This document shows, in pieces, positions 1-6,005 of a stretch of DNA of 13,942 bases. Within the stretch, counting starts at the first letter, position 1. The number at the start of each line of letters is the position of its first letter. The stretch comes from Roseateles_B flavus (GTDB taxonomy: Bacteria; Pseudomonadota; Gammaproteobacteria; Burkholderiales; Burkholderiaceae_C), in assembly GCF_039872765.1 (NCBI RefSeq), contig NZ_JBDPZC010000026.1:1-13942 (forward strand), written 5' to 3'. Both the position numbers and the translations under genes were made by a program. A model generated the notes under the pieces. That model worked only from the letters and a program-made list of their open reading frames with translations, did not search any database and was not told where the DNA came from.

Positions 1-1
1 G

Positions 2-286
2 CAGATGCTGGCCATGGGCCGCGCGCTGATGACGCAGCCCAAGGTGCTGCTGCTGGACGAGCCCAGCATGGGCCTGAGCCCCATCATGGTCGACAAGATC
101 TTCGAGGTCGTGAACGACATCCATAGCCAGGGCGTGACCATCCTGCTGGTGGAGCAGAACGCCAGCCGCGCACTGGCCGCCGCCAACCGCGGCTACGTGA
201 TGGAAAGCGGCCTGATCACGATGACGGGTGCCGGCAAGGACCTGCTCAACGACCCCAAGGTCCGCGCCGCTTATCTGGGCGAGTAA
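2..286 (+). CDS. livF: Branched-chain amino acid ABC transporter ATP-binding protein, LivF-type (3' end only)
   Basis: This is the C-terminal part of an ABC ATPase; the gene begins before the window and its reading frame is open from base 2 (QMLAMGRALM). LivF proteins are one of the two cytoplasmic ATPases that drive high-affinity uptake of leucine, isoleucine, valine or related amides through a LivHM permease. Visible are the helix following the ABC signature (QMLAMGRAL), the Walker B and D-loop segment LLLDEPSMGLSP, and the switch-region strand ILLVEQNASRAL, where LivF-type proteins carry Gln-Asn instead of the His usual in other ABC proteins. The protein ends in AAYLGE, a typical LivF tail. 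A gene for a matching periplasmic binding protein follows on the same strand after 236 bp, so both probably serve one transporter. The exact substrate cannot be read from this fragment. Confidence 0.93.
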   Translation, partial: QMLAMGRALMTQPKVLLLDEPSMGLSPIMVDKIFEVVNDIHSQGVTILLVEQNASRALAAANRGYVMESGLITMTGAGKDLLNDPKVRAAYLGE

Positions 287-354
287 GCACCATCCTCATC
301 GTGCGAAGACGGCTGATGGCGAAGCCGATCGGCCCTCGCGCGAAGCCCGAGGAT

Positions 355-414
355 CCGGCTTTGCCGGGCCTACGGGCTTGCCCCCTTGAGGGCGCGCGCG
401 CAGCGCGTAGGGGG
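355..414. repeat. GC-rich stem-loop element between livF and livK, repeat-like
   Basis: Two stem-loops lie in the gap. The first is CCGGC-TTT-GCCGG at 355-367. The second pairs CCCCCT (381-386) with AGGGGG (409-414) and has an inner stem CGCGC (393-397) with GCGCG (403-407). The wording (cttgcccccttgag ... gtagggggtgg) resembles short palindromic elements scattered between genes of many Burkholderiales; that likeness is from memory. It may act as an mRNA stabiliser or weak terminator between two genes of one operon, which would let the binding protein be made in different amounts from the ATPase. No T-run follows. Confidence 0.5.
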
Positions 415-522
415 TGGACTATTTCTAGAGCGGGACTACAGACAAGTCGCGAGCAGGAGCCGTAACCCGCAGGTTCAGCAGCCCACAAGGCTGCAGGCGC
501 TCGTTACACAGGAGATGAGACG

Positions 523-1665
523 ATGAATTCGCAGATGAAGCTGGTGGCTGCAGCAGCCCTGGCCCTGGTGGGCGGTACCGCCCTGGCTCAAGACCTGGTC
601 GTGAAGATCGGTCACGTCGGTCCCACCAGCGGCGGCATTGCCCACCTGGGCAAGGACAATGAGTTGGGCGCCCGCATGGCCATCGATGAACTGAACGCCA
701 AGGGCGTGACGATCGGTGGCAAGAAGGCCAAGTTCGAACTGCTGGCGGAAGACGACGCCGGCGATCCCAAGCAAGGCACGGCCGCAGCCCAGAAGCTGAT
801 GGACTCCAAGGTCAACGGCGTGATCGGCCACCTGAACTCGGGCACCTCCATCCCCGCGTCCAAGGTCTACAGCGATGCCGGTGTGCCGCAGATCAGCCCC
901 TCGGCGACGAACCCCAAGTTCACCCGCAACGGCTACAAGACCGCCTTCCGCGTGGTGGCTGATGACGTGCACCTGGGTGGCACGCTGGGCAAGTACGCCG
1001 TGAACCAGCTCAAGGGCAAGGCCATCGCCGTGATCGATGACCGTACCGCTTACGGCCAGGGCGTGGCAGACGAGTTCGAGAAGGGCGTGAAGGCCTCCGG
1101 CGGCAAGGTGGTGGGTCGCGAGTTCACCAACGACAAGGCCACGGACTTCAGCTCCATCCTGACCTCGCTGAAGGGCAAGAAGCCCGACGTGATCTTCTTC
1201 GGCGGCATGGACGCCGTGGCCGGCCCGATGCTGCGCCAGATGAAGCAGCTGGGCATCGAAGCCAAGTTCATGGGCGGCGACGGCATCTGCTCGGGCGAGC
1301 TGCCCAAGCTGTCGGGCGGCACCATGGGTGACGGCCAGGTGGTGTGCGCCGAAGCCGGTGGCGTGGAAGGCGAATCCAAGAAGTCCATGGACGACTTCAA
1401 GGCCCGCTTCAAGGACAAGTACAAGGTCGAAGTGCAGATCTACGCACCGTACGTGTACGACGCGCTGAACGTGATGGTCGCCGCCATGGTGAAGGCCGGC
1501 TCGGCTGAACCCGCGAAGTACCTGCCGGTGCTGGCCAAGACCGAAGGCTACAAGGGCGTGACGGGCACGATCAGCTTCGACAACAAGGGCGACATCAAGA
1601 ACGGCGCCCTGACCCTGTACACCTACAAGGGCGGTGCCCGCGAGCAGATCGCGGTCGTGCGCTAA
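523..1665 (+). CDS. livK: Branched-chain amino acid ABC transporter periplasmic substrate-binding protein
   Basis: A 380-residue periplasmic binding protein of the Leu/Ile/Val (Peripla_BP_6, type I fold) family. The N-terminus is a clear signal peptide: MNSQMK, a hydrophobic stretch, then ALA-QD, giving cleavage after residue 22. The mature protein begins DLVVKIGHVGPTSGG, which matches the first strand and ligand loop of LivJ/LivK proteins; LGKDNELGARMAIDELNAKG follows as the family's first helix, and later GDGICSG and VVCAEAGG may supply the paired cysteines seen in this family. It would bind an amino acid in the periplasm and deliver it to a LivHMGF permease, the last ATPase of which ends 236 bp upstream. 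A good ribosome site AGGAG at 510-514 stands 8 nt before the ATG. Length is normal. The ligand is not predictable; amides or other hydrophobic amino acids are possible alternatives. Confidence 0.93.
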   Translation: MNSQMKLVAAAALALVGGTALAQDLVVKIGHVGPTSGGIAHLGKDNELGARMAIDELNAKGVTIGGKKAKFELLAEDDAGDPKQGTAAAQKLMDSKVNGVIGHLNSGTSIPASKVYSDAGVPQISPSATNPKFTRNGYKTAFRVVADDVHLGGTLGKYAVNQLKGKAIAVIDDRTAYGQGVADEFEKGVKASGGKVVGREFTNDKATDFSSILTSLKGKKPDVIFFGGMDAVAGPMLRQMKQLGIEAKFMGGDGICSGELPKLSGGTMGDGQVVCAEAGGVEGESKKSMDDFKARFKDKYKVEVQIYAPYVYDALNVMVAAMVKAGSAEPAKYLPVLAKTEGYKGVTGTISFDNKGDIKNGALTLYTYKGGAREQIAVVR

Positions 1666-1667
1666 GT

Positions 1668-1683
1668 CTCCCCGCCGGGGGAG
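1668..1683 (+). terminator. Short GC hairpin just after livK
   Basis: CTCCCC (1668-1673) pairs with GGGGAG (1678-1683) around a GCCG loop, three bases after the livK stop. There is no T-run, so alone it would be a poor intrinsic terminator. It may protect the mRNA 3' end or act with the stronger hairpin 30 bp downstream. Confidence 0.35.
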
Positions 1684-1713
1684 TGACCCGGCAATCTCAC
1701 GCGGAAATGTTGG

Positions 1714-1763
1714 AGCCGCCACCGTTGGGGTCAGGTCTTGCCTGGCACCGCGGTGGCGGTTTT
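1714..1763 (+). terminator. Intrinsic terminator of the liv unit
   Basis: CCGCCACCG (1716-1724) pairs perfectly with CGGTGGCGG (1751-1759), and the run TTTT (1760-1763) follows directly. Inside the loop CAGG and CCTG (1732-1744) can form a small second stem. The element sits in the 132-bp convergent gap between livK and the minus-strand SpeE-like gene, as expected for the end of livK transcription. The T-run is short, so termination may be partial. Confidence 0.65.
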
Positions 1764-1797
1764 CATTGCCGCCGTACCCGCTGCGGCGTCCCCTGCC

Positions 1798-2616
1798 TCA
1801 GCGCCTGCGATGGTCTGTGGGCGGCTCGACGCTGATCGAGGACTGGACATCGCCCGTGCGGCTGGCCCGGACCACCTCCTCGAACGCCGGCAGCAGTTCC
1901 GACCAGGCCTGGGCGTCAAAGCCCGCCGGGCAGCGCAGCGCTGCCGTGCCCTGCAGGCGCGGCAGCCGGCCCCGGCAGGCGATGACGATGGTGTTGCTGC
2001 AGTCCTCGTCACTGATCACCAGCAGCTCACCGTCGAAGCTGCGCTCCAGCCGGGCCAGGTGCAGCGCAAAGTCCACATGCCCCGTGTGCAGGTTGACGGC
2101 CAGCAGGCCGCCGGGCTGCAGGGCGTCCCGGCAGTCGTCATAGAAGCGCTGGGTGCACAGCGCGGGCGGCTGGCCGTGGTAGTCGAAGCCATCGACCAGC
2201 AGGACGTCCAGCTGGTAGGGCGGGAAGCGGACGAAATCCGCGCCGTCTCCCAGCAGGACCTTGAAGCGCGCGTCGTCGTCCGGCACCTTGAACTCGCGGC
2301 GCAAGGCCAGCACATGCGGATTGATCTCCAGCACCTTGATGCGTGTGGCCGGCAGATGGCGGTGGCAGAACTTCGCCAGCGAGCCGCCTCCCAGACCGAT
2401 CATGGCCAGCGTGGCCGGGCGTGGCTTGAAGAGCAGGACGCCCATCATGGTGCGCGTGTAGGCCAGCGCCAGGGCGTCGGGCGCCATCAGGTGCATGGTG
2501 CTCTGGATCTCGTCCATGCAGAAGTGAAGGGACTTGCTGTCCAGTGTCTCCCGCACATAGGGCCTGACATGGGCGTTGGCGTCGGCGTCTTCGAGGGCAA
2601 GAAAGGAATCACTCAT
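1798..2616 (-). CDS. Spermidine-synthase-like (SpeE family) protein, probable methyltransferase or aminopropyltransferase
   Basis: A 272-residue protein with the Rossmann-type fold of the spermidine synthase family. Motif I is IGLGGGSLAKF (about residues 73-83), the acidic end of strand 2 is LEINP (E97), GDGADF (123-128) would touch the adenine side of the cofactor, and LLVDGFDYHGQP (139-150) lies where true SpeE has its catalytic aspartates. True SpeE proteins usually have a longer N-terminal beta domain and a D-x-x-D-P-x-G-P loop; this one has DGFDYHGQP and a short N-terminus, so the cofactor could be either decarboxylated S-adenosylmethionine or S-adenosylmethionine. The ATG at 2614-2616 overlaps the stop of the upstream DUF1275 gene, forming one operon with translational coupling. 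The last 30 residues are polar and probably disordered. The real reaction is not determined. Confidence 0.8.
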   Translation of the reverse strand: MSDSFLALEDADANAHVRPYVRETLDSKSLHFCMDEIQSTMHLMAPDALALAYTRTMMGVLLFKPRPATLAMIGLGGGSLAKFCHRHLPATRIKVLEINPHVLALRREFKVPDDDARFKVLLGDGADFVRFPPYQLDVLLVDGFDYHGQPPALCTQRFYDDCRDALQPGGLLAVNLHTGHVDFALHLARLERSFDGELLVISDEDCSNTIVIACRGRLPRLQGTAALRCPAGFDAQAWSELLPAFEEVVRASRTGDVQSSISVEPPTDHRRR

Positions 2617-3394
2617 GGGCGGCTGGGGAGGCTGGGGCGGTGCGGTGTCGACGGGCGGCGCGGAGGTCCTGCCACAGCGGCGGGCTCGCGACCAGGATCA
2701 ACGCGAAGGCGAAGGGCAGGGTGGCGGAGAAGCCCAGGTGCTTGAAGGCCAGGGCGCCCGCCAGGCCGCCCACAAAGAACAGGGACAGGATCAGCAGATG
2801 GATGCCCAGCCTGTCACGGTTGGCCTGCACGCGGTGGACCGCGTTGCGCTCCCTGGAACGGTTCCAGTAGAGCAGGCGGCCGAGCTCGATGCCGATATCC
2901 GTCACCACGCCGGTCATGTGGGTGGTGCGAATCTCGGCCTGGGAAATCTTGGTCACCATGGCGTTCTGCAGACCCATGATGAAGCACAGCAGCAGCACCG
3001 CCGTGGGCACCAGCAGCTGTGGCAGACCGCGCAGATGGGCGCCCACCAGGCCGAATCCCAGCAGAAGCAGGGCTTCCACGAGCAGAGGCAGGGCGTACTT
3101 GCCCTGCAGCTGCCGGCGGCGCGCCCAGTTGATCAGCAGGGTCGTGCAGGCGGCACCGGCCACGAAGGACAGCAGCGTGGCCAGCGCGGACAGCGCCAGC
3201 CGCAGCTCCCCGATCGCCAGGTCATCGGCAATACCGGAAATGATGCCGGTCATGTGCGAGGTGTAACGCTGCACGGCCAGGAAGCCGCCCGCATTCACCG
3301 CGCCCGCCACGAAGGCCAGCAACGCGCCCAGCTGACGATTGCTGCTGCGGGTGCGGTGGCGCGAGGTAAGGCGCTGCAGGTGATCGAGGGGCAT
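2609..3394 (-). CDS. YoaK/DUF1275 family inner-membrane protein
   Basis: A 261-residue hydrophobic protein of the DUF1275 (YoaK) family, whose biochemical role is unknown. About six membrane helices can be drawn: roughly residues 22-42, 66-90, 102-120, 126-147, 201-220 and 224-241. The family hallmark is present twice, as RYTSHMTGIISGIADDL near residues 43-59 and RTTHMTGVVTDIGIEL near 156-171, which suggests two related halves. The N-terminus is basic (HRTRSSNR), fitting a cytoplasmic start. It is first of two genes on this strand and overlaps the SpeE-like gene by 8 bp. No strong ribosome site precedes the ATG; no better start exists upstream. A divergent ribbon-helix-helix gene begins 98 bp away, so the two genes share a control region. 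Confidence 0.85.
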   Translation of the reverse strand: MPLDHLQRLTSRHRTRSSNRQLGALLAFVAGAVNAGGFLAVQRYTSHMTGIISGIADDLAIGELRLALSALATLLSFVAGAACTTLLINWARRRQLQGKYALPLLVEALLLLGFGLVGAHLRGLPQLLVPTAVLLLCFIMGLQNAMVTKISQAEIRTTHMTGVVTDIGIELGRLLYWNRSRERNAVHRVQANRDRLGIHLLILSLFFVGGLAGALAFKHLGFSATLPFAFALILVASPPLWQDLRAARRHRTAPASPAAHE

Positions 3395-3438
3395 GGGCGG
3401 GCGTTGGCAAACGGCGGAGCCGGTTGAAACGCTAATTT

Positions 3439-3469
3439 AATGCGCCTTGAATGCGCGTGCAATTATAAT
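3439..3469 (+). promoter_or_regulatory. Promoter -10 box and 11-bp-phased direct repeat before the ribbon-helix-helix gene
   Basis: A perfect TATAAT lies at 3464-3469, followed by the ribosome site AAGGAG at 3481-3486 and the ATG at 3493. No good -35 hexamer is found at 16-18 bp; the best hexamer, TTGAAT at 3447-3452, is only 11 bp away. Over this weak -35 zone the heptamer AATGCGC occurs at 3439-3445 and again at 3450-3456, exactly one helical turn apart. Such spacing suits a dimeric regulator bound to one face of the DNA. The small regulator encoded just downstream is an obvious candidate, by inference only. Confidence 0.5.
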
Positions 3470-3492
3470 GTGATTAACATAAGGAGCCTGCC

Positions 3493-3693
3493 ATGGAGAT
3501 GAAGACGGCACGCCTGACGGTGCTCATCGATCCCGACAAGAAGAAAGCCCTGGAGACCCTGTGCGCCAGCCAGGACGTGACCCCGTCACAAGTGGTCCGC
3601 AAGCTGATCCGCGAATACCTGGCGGCTCACGGTGTGGATGTGGTGCCGGGCCCAGGGCAGGAAGAGGCCGCCGCCAAGGGCCTGGGACGCTGA
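3493..3693 (+). CDS. Small ribbon-helix-helix (CopG/Arc-like) DNA-binding protein
   Basis: A 66-residue protein. Residues 5-13 (TARLTVLID) look like the DNA-contacting beta strand, DPDKKKALETLCASQD (about 13-28) the first helix, and TPSQVVRKLIREYLAAH (about 30-46) the second helix; this pattern of strand, helix, Thr-Pro-Ser turn and helix is the ribbon-helix-helix fold. The tail (DVVPGPGQEEAAAKGLGR) is low complexity. Proteins of this type bind DNA as dimers and often repress their own gene. No toxin or other partner gene lies beside it: the next gene downstream is the convergent histidine kinase, and the divergent neighbour is the DUF1275 gene. It is therefore not a recognisable toxin-antitoxin pair. 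The upstream region has a perfect -10 box, a ribosome site AAGGAG and a phased repeat that may be its operator. Confidence 0.75.
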   Translation: MEMKTARLTVLIDPDKKKALETLCASQDVTPSQVVRKLIREYLAAHGVDVVPGPGQEEAAAKGLGR

Positions 3694-3709
3694 GCCGGCG
3701 CGTCGGCTC
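3692..3709 (+). terminator. Hairpin overlapping the stop of the ribbon-helix-helix gene
   Basis: GAGCCG (3692-3697) pairs with CGGCTC (3704-3709) around a 6-nt loop, beginning inside the TGA stop. A smaller stem GGCTG/CAGCC follows at 3722-3734. No T-run is present, so an intrinsic terminator is only possible, not shown. The gap to the tail of the convergent kinase is 74 bp. Confidence 0.3.
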
Positions 3710-3767
3710 GCACGGCTCATGGGCTGGAGCAGCCAGGGCCTTGCCGCGCATGTCTGCTGTCCGGCGA

Positions 3768-3860
3768 TCAGTCCCGGGGCGGAAACAGAATCCTCACCTG
3801 CAGGCCGCCTTCATCCATGTTCCGGAGGCTCACGCTGGCATGGTGCAGGTTGGCGATCTC
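3768..3860 (-). pseudogene. Orphaned 3' tail of the histidine kinase, beyond an in-frame amber codon
   Basis: Reading on in the kinase frame past the TAG at 3861-3863 gives EIANLHHASVSLRNMDEGG followed by LQVRILFPPRD and a TGA stop at 3768-3770. This is just what normally follows GLGLAIV in such kinases: the helix (E-I-A-x-L-H) and the last strand (G-L-x-V-x-I/L-x-F-P). So the reading frame was recently 471 residues long and the stop is one substitution. CAG (Gln) to TAG is the simplest route, and Gln is a common residue at this place. Confidence 0.75.
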
Positions 3861-5183
3861 CTAGACGATGGCCAGTCCCAGTCCCGAGCCCTGGCCACTG
3901 GCCTGCCGGCCGCGATAGAAGCGCAGCATGACCTTCACCAGCTCGTCCGGCGGGATGCCGGGGCCACTGTCGCTGACCGTCAGGCCAGGAGGCTCCGCCT
4001 GTACGGTGATGCGGATCGTGCCGGCGGCGGGCGTGTAGCGGATGGCGTTGTCGATCAGGTTGCCCAGGGCCTCGCTGAGCAGGTCGGGGTGACCCACGAT
4101 GGCCGCGCGCCGTGTGCTGGAGGAGGCATCACCCGCCTCGATCAATTCCATGGTCAGGCCCTTGTCGTGGGCACTCTCCAGAAAAGATTCGCCGACGGCC
4201 CGCGCGAGATCGTCCAGGTCTACCGGACCGGAATCCGGGCTGCTGGCCAGCTCCGGATCCAGGCGGCTGAGGGCCAGCAGTTGCTGGACCAGGCGGGCGG
4301 TGCGCTGGGTTGACGCCTGCAGCCCGGCCAGCACGGCGCGGGTGGAGGCCAGGTCTGGTGCCTCGGCGGCCCGCGCCAGCCCTAGCTGGAGGCCCGTGAG
4401 CGGCGTGCGCAGCTGGTGGGCGGCCGTGGAGGCGAAGAGCTTCTCGCGGTCCAGCACCTCGCGCAGCCGGGCCAGCAGCTCGTTGAGGGCCTGTGCAAAG
4501 GGCAGCAGCTCGCGCGGCACCTCGCTCGTGGGGATGGGCATCAGGGAGGCATGAGACTGGGTGTTCCACTGGTCGGCCATGCGCTGCAGAGGGCGCAGGG
4601 TGCGCCGTACGGCGGCCAGCAGGATCCATGCCGCGACGACGACGATCAGGCCGACGGGCGCATAGACCCACAGCAGCTCCCGAAAGACGCGCCGCCGCTT
4701 GTTGAGCGTCTCCCCGACCCCCACCAGGACAGCGCGCGACGGATCGGTGACGCTGTCCACCTGCACCCAGACCACCCGCACCGGATGGCCGAGGAAGGGG
4801 GCCTCGAACGCCCGGGCGCCCTTCTCGTAGCTGCGGACATCGCTGCCCGAGCGCGGCAACGCAGGTTCGCCCGCGAGCACGTGATCGCCTTCCTGCACCG
4901 AGAAATAGGTCCGGTCGTCGGCGTCGTAGGTCAGGACGGCCTGGGCCTGGCGGTTGAGGCTGAGCACGGCCTCGTGCTGCTCGAAGCGGACCTGCGAGGC
5001 CAATGAACGGGCGGCATCCAGCAGCCAGCGGTCGAAGACCGCGTCGATGAGTCCGCTGGCAGCGTTGGCGCTCAGGAAGCTGGCCACCAGGACGACGCCC
5101 AGCAGCGGGGCCAGCAGCCGCCATCGCAGGCCGCCTTCGAGCCCCTTGGGCCGGCGCAGCGCCTGCAGCAGCGGCCTCTTCAT
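3861..5183 (-). CDS. TctE/QseC-like sensor histidine kinase, truncated by an amber stop
   Basis: A 440-residue membrane histidine kinase. Membrane helix 1 is about residues 21-45; the periplasmic part (46-170) resembles the 2CSK_N sensor domain of TctE-type kinases (WLLDAARSLASQVRFE, LPRSGSDVR); helix 2 is about 170-192, followed by a HAMP linker. The H-box AAHQLRTPLTGL holds the phosphate-accepting H256; the N-box is ALGNLIDNAIRYTP (372-385), G1 is DSGPGI (405-410), and G2 is GSGLGLAIV (432-440). The open frame ends exactly there at TAG, leaving out the last helix and strand of the ATP-binding domain, which are encoded intact downstream. Ordinary length would be 471. Kinase activity may be lost or weakened, or the base may be a sequencing error. 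The start codon overlaps the regulator's stop (ATGA), so the two are co-translated. The signal sensed is unknown. Confidence 0.85.
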   Translation of the reverse strand: MKRPLLQALRRPKGLEGGLRWRLLAPLLGVVLVASFLSANAASGLIDAVFDRWLLDAARSLASQVRFEQHEAVLSLNRQAQAVLTYDADDRTYFSVQEGDHVLAGEPALPRSGSDVRSYEKGARAFEAPFLGHPVRVVWVQVDSVTDPSRAVLVGVGETLNKRRRVFRELLWVYAPVGLIVVVAAWILLAAVRRTLRPLQRMADQWNTQSHASLMPIPTSEVPRELLPFAQALNELLARLREVLDREKLFASTAAHQLRTPLTGLQLGLARAAEAPDLASTRAVLAGLQASTQRTARLVQQLLALSRLDPELASSPDSGPVDLDDLARAVGESFLESAHDKGLTMELIEAGDASSSTRRAAIVGHPDLLSEALGNLIDNAIRYTPAAGTIRITVQAEPPGLTVSDSGPGIPPDELVKVMLRFYRGRQASGQGSGLGLAIV

Positions 5184-5869
5184 GCCAGGCCTTGCTCCGG
5201 GCCGGCATCCAGGACCAGGCGGTAGCCAAAGCCCCGCGAAGTCTCGATGCGCACCTGGCAGTCCAGCAGCTTCTTGCGCAGGCGTGAGACATAGACCTCG
5301 ATGGCGCTGTCCCCGACTTCCAGGTTCCGCTCGGCCAGTGCGTCCAGCAGCACTCGCTTGGGCACCAGGCGTGGAGCGCGCTGGATCAGCAGGCCCAGCA
5401 CTTCGAATTCCCGTGGATTGAGCTCCAGCGGGCGTCCGTCGCAGCTGACCATGCCTTCGTCGGGCAGCCAGCTGAGGCGGCCGAGCTGGGCGCGGCGCGT
5501 GCGCGAGGCGACCGAGCGCCTCAGCAGCGCCTCCATGCGCGCATCGAGCTCTTCCACCGAGAAGGGCTTGACCAGATAGTCATCGGCACCGGCCTTGAGT
5601 CCTGCCACGCGATCGGCCACCTGGTCCCGCGCCGTTAGCACCAGCACTGGTGTGCGCGGGTCGCCCTTTCGCCACTGCTGCAGCCACAGCAGTCCGTCGC
5701 CATCGGGGAGACTCAGATCCAGCACCAGCAGATCAGGCGTTAGCCCGACGACGACCTCGGTGGCCCGGTCCAGTCGTTCGCAGACCTGCACCGCCCAGCC
5801 GAGCTGCTTCCAGCGCAGCTGCAGTTCCCAGCTGATGATGGGGTCGTCCTCGATGAGCAAGATTTGCAT
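5180..5869 (-). CDS. OmpR-family response regulator (QseB/TctD-like)
   Basis: A 229-residue transcription factor, partner of the following kinase. The receiver domain (1-115) shows the acidic pocket E7-D8-D9, phosphate acceptor D51 in LLVLDLSLPDGDG, T79 and K101 in DDYLVKPFSVEEL. The winged-helix DNA-binding domain (about 125-220) shows LELNPREFEVLGLL, DSAIEVYVSRLRKKL and the closing RGFGYRL. I start it at the ATG at 5867-5869 because MQILLIEDDP is the usual start of this family; the frame stays open upstream to 6301, but that part is not family-like and is antisense to the DUF535 gene. No strong ribosome site is visible. The promoter region is shared with the divergent DUF535 gene and carries three inverted repeats, any of which may be its binding site. 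Confidence 0.9.
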   Translation of the reverse strand: MQILLIEDDPIISWELQLRWKQLGWAVQVCERLDRATEVVVGLTPDLLVLDLSLPDGDGLLWLQQWRKGDPRTPVLVLTARDQVADRVAGLKAGADDYLVKPFSVEELDARMEALLRRSVASRTRRAQLGRLSWLPDEGMVSCDGRPLELNPREFEVLGLLIQRAPRLVPKRVLLDALAERNLEVGDSAIEVYVSRLRKKLLDCQVRIETSRGFGYRLVLDAGPEQGLA

Positions 5870-5879
5870 GCGACATTGT

Positions 5880-5954
5880 GGACCCGCGGTCCGAAGGTGC
5901 TTGATAGTGGTTTGCAAGCTTGCCGGATTAAGCTGAACGACGGTTTGCCGTCGT
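5880..5954. promoter_or_regulatory. Divergent control region with three perfect inverted repeats
   Basis: Between the regulator (start 5869, minus) and the DUF535 gene (start 6006, plus) are 136 bp. They hold GGACC-CGC-GGTCC at 5880-5892, the 10-bp palindrome GCAAGCTTGC at 5914-5923, and ACGACGG (5937-5943) pairing with CCGTCGT (5948-5954) around TTTG. A hexamer TTGATA at 5901-5906 could be a -35 box for the plus strand, but no convincing -10 follows. I infer operator sites, or for the third repeat a 5'-leader hairpin in the DUF535 mRNA. Confidence 0.45.
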
Positions 5955-6005
5955 GGCACTGGTGCTGCAGGCCGGTCCCGGGTCTTCATCTCCTTTCCAG
6001 TTCCC

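Noticed and set aside
475..1722. Long open frame (415 codons) on the minus strand opposite the substrate-binding protein
   Set aside because: His- and Val-rich shadow of the livK codon pattern; no family motif or ribosome site, while the plus strand has a signal peptide and clear homology features.
3493..3767. Toxin-antitoxin pair with the ribbon-helix-helix protein as antitoxin
   Set aside because: No partner open frame follows or precedes it on the same strand; the next downstream sequence is the convergent kinase tail.
4129..5292. Long alternative minus-strand frame over the kinase gene
   Set aside because: Arg/Ala/Gly-rich frame-shifted shadow of the kinase; the other frame carries all kinase motifs.
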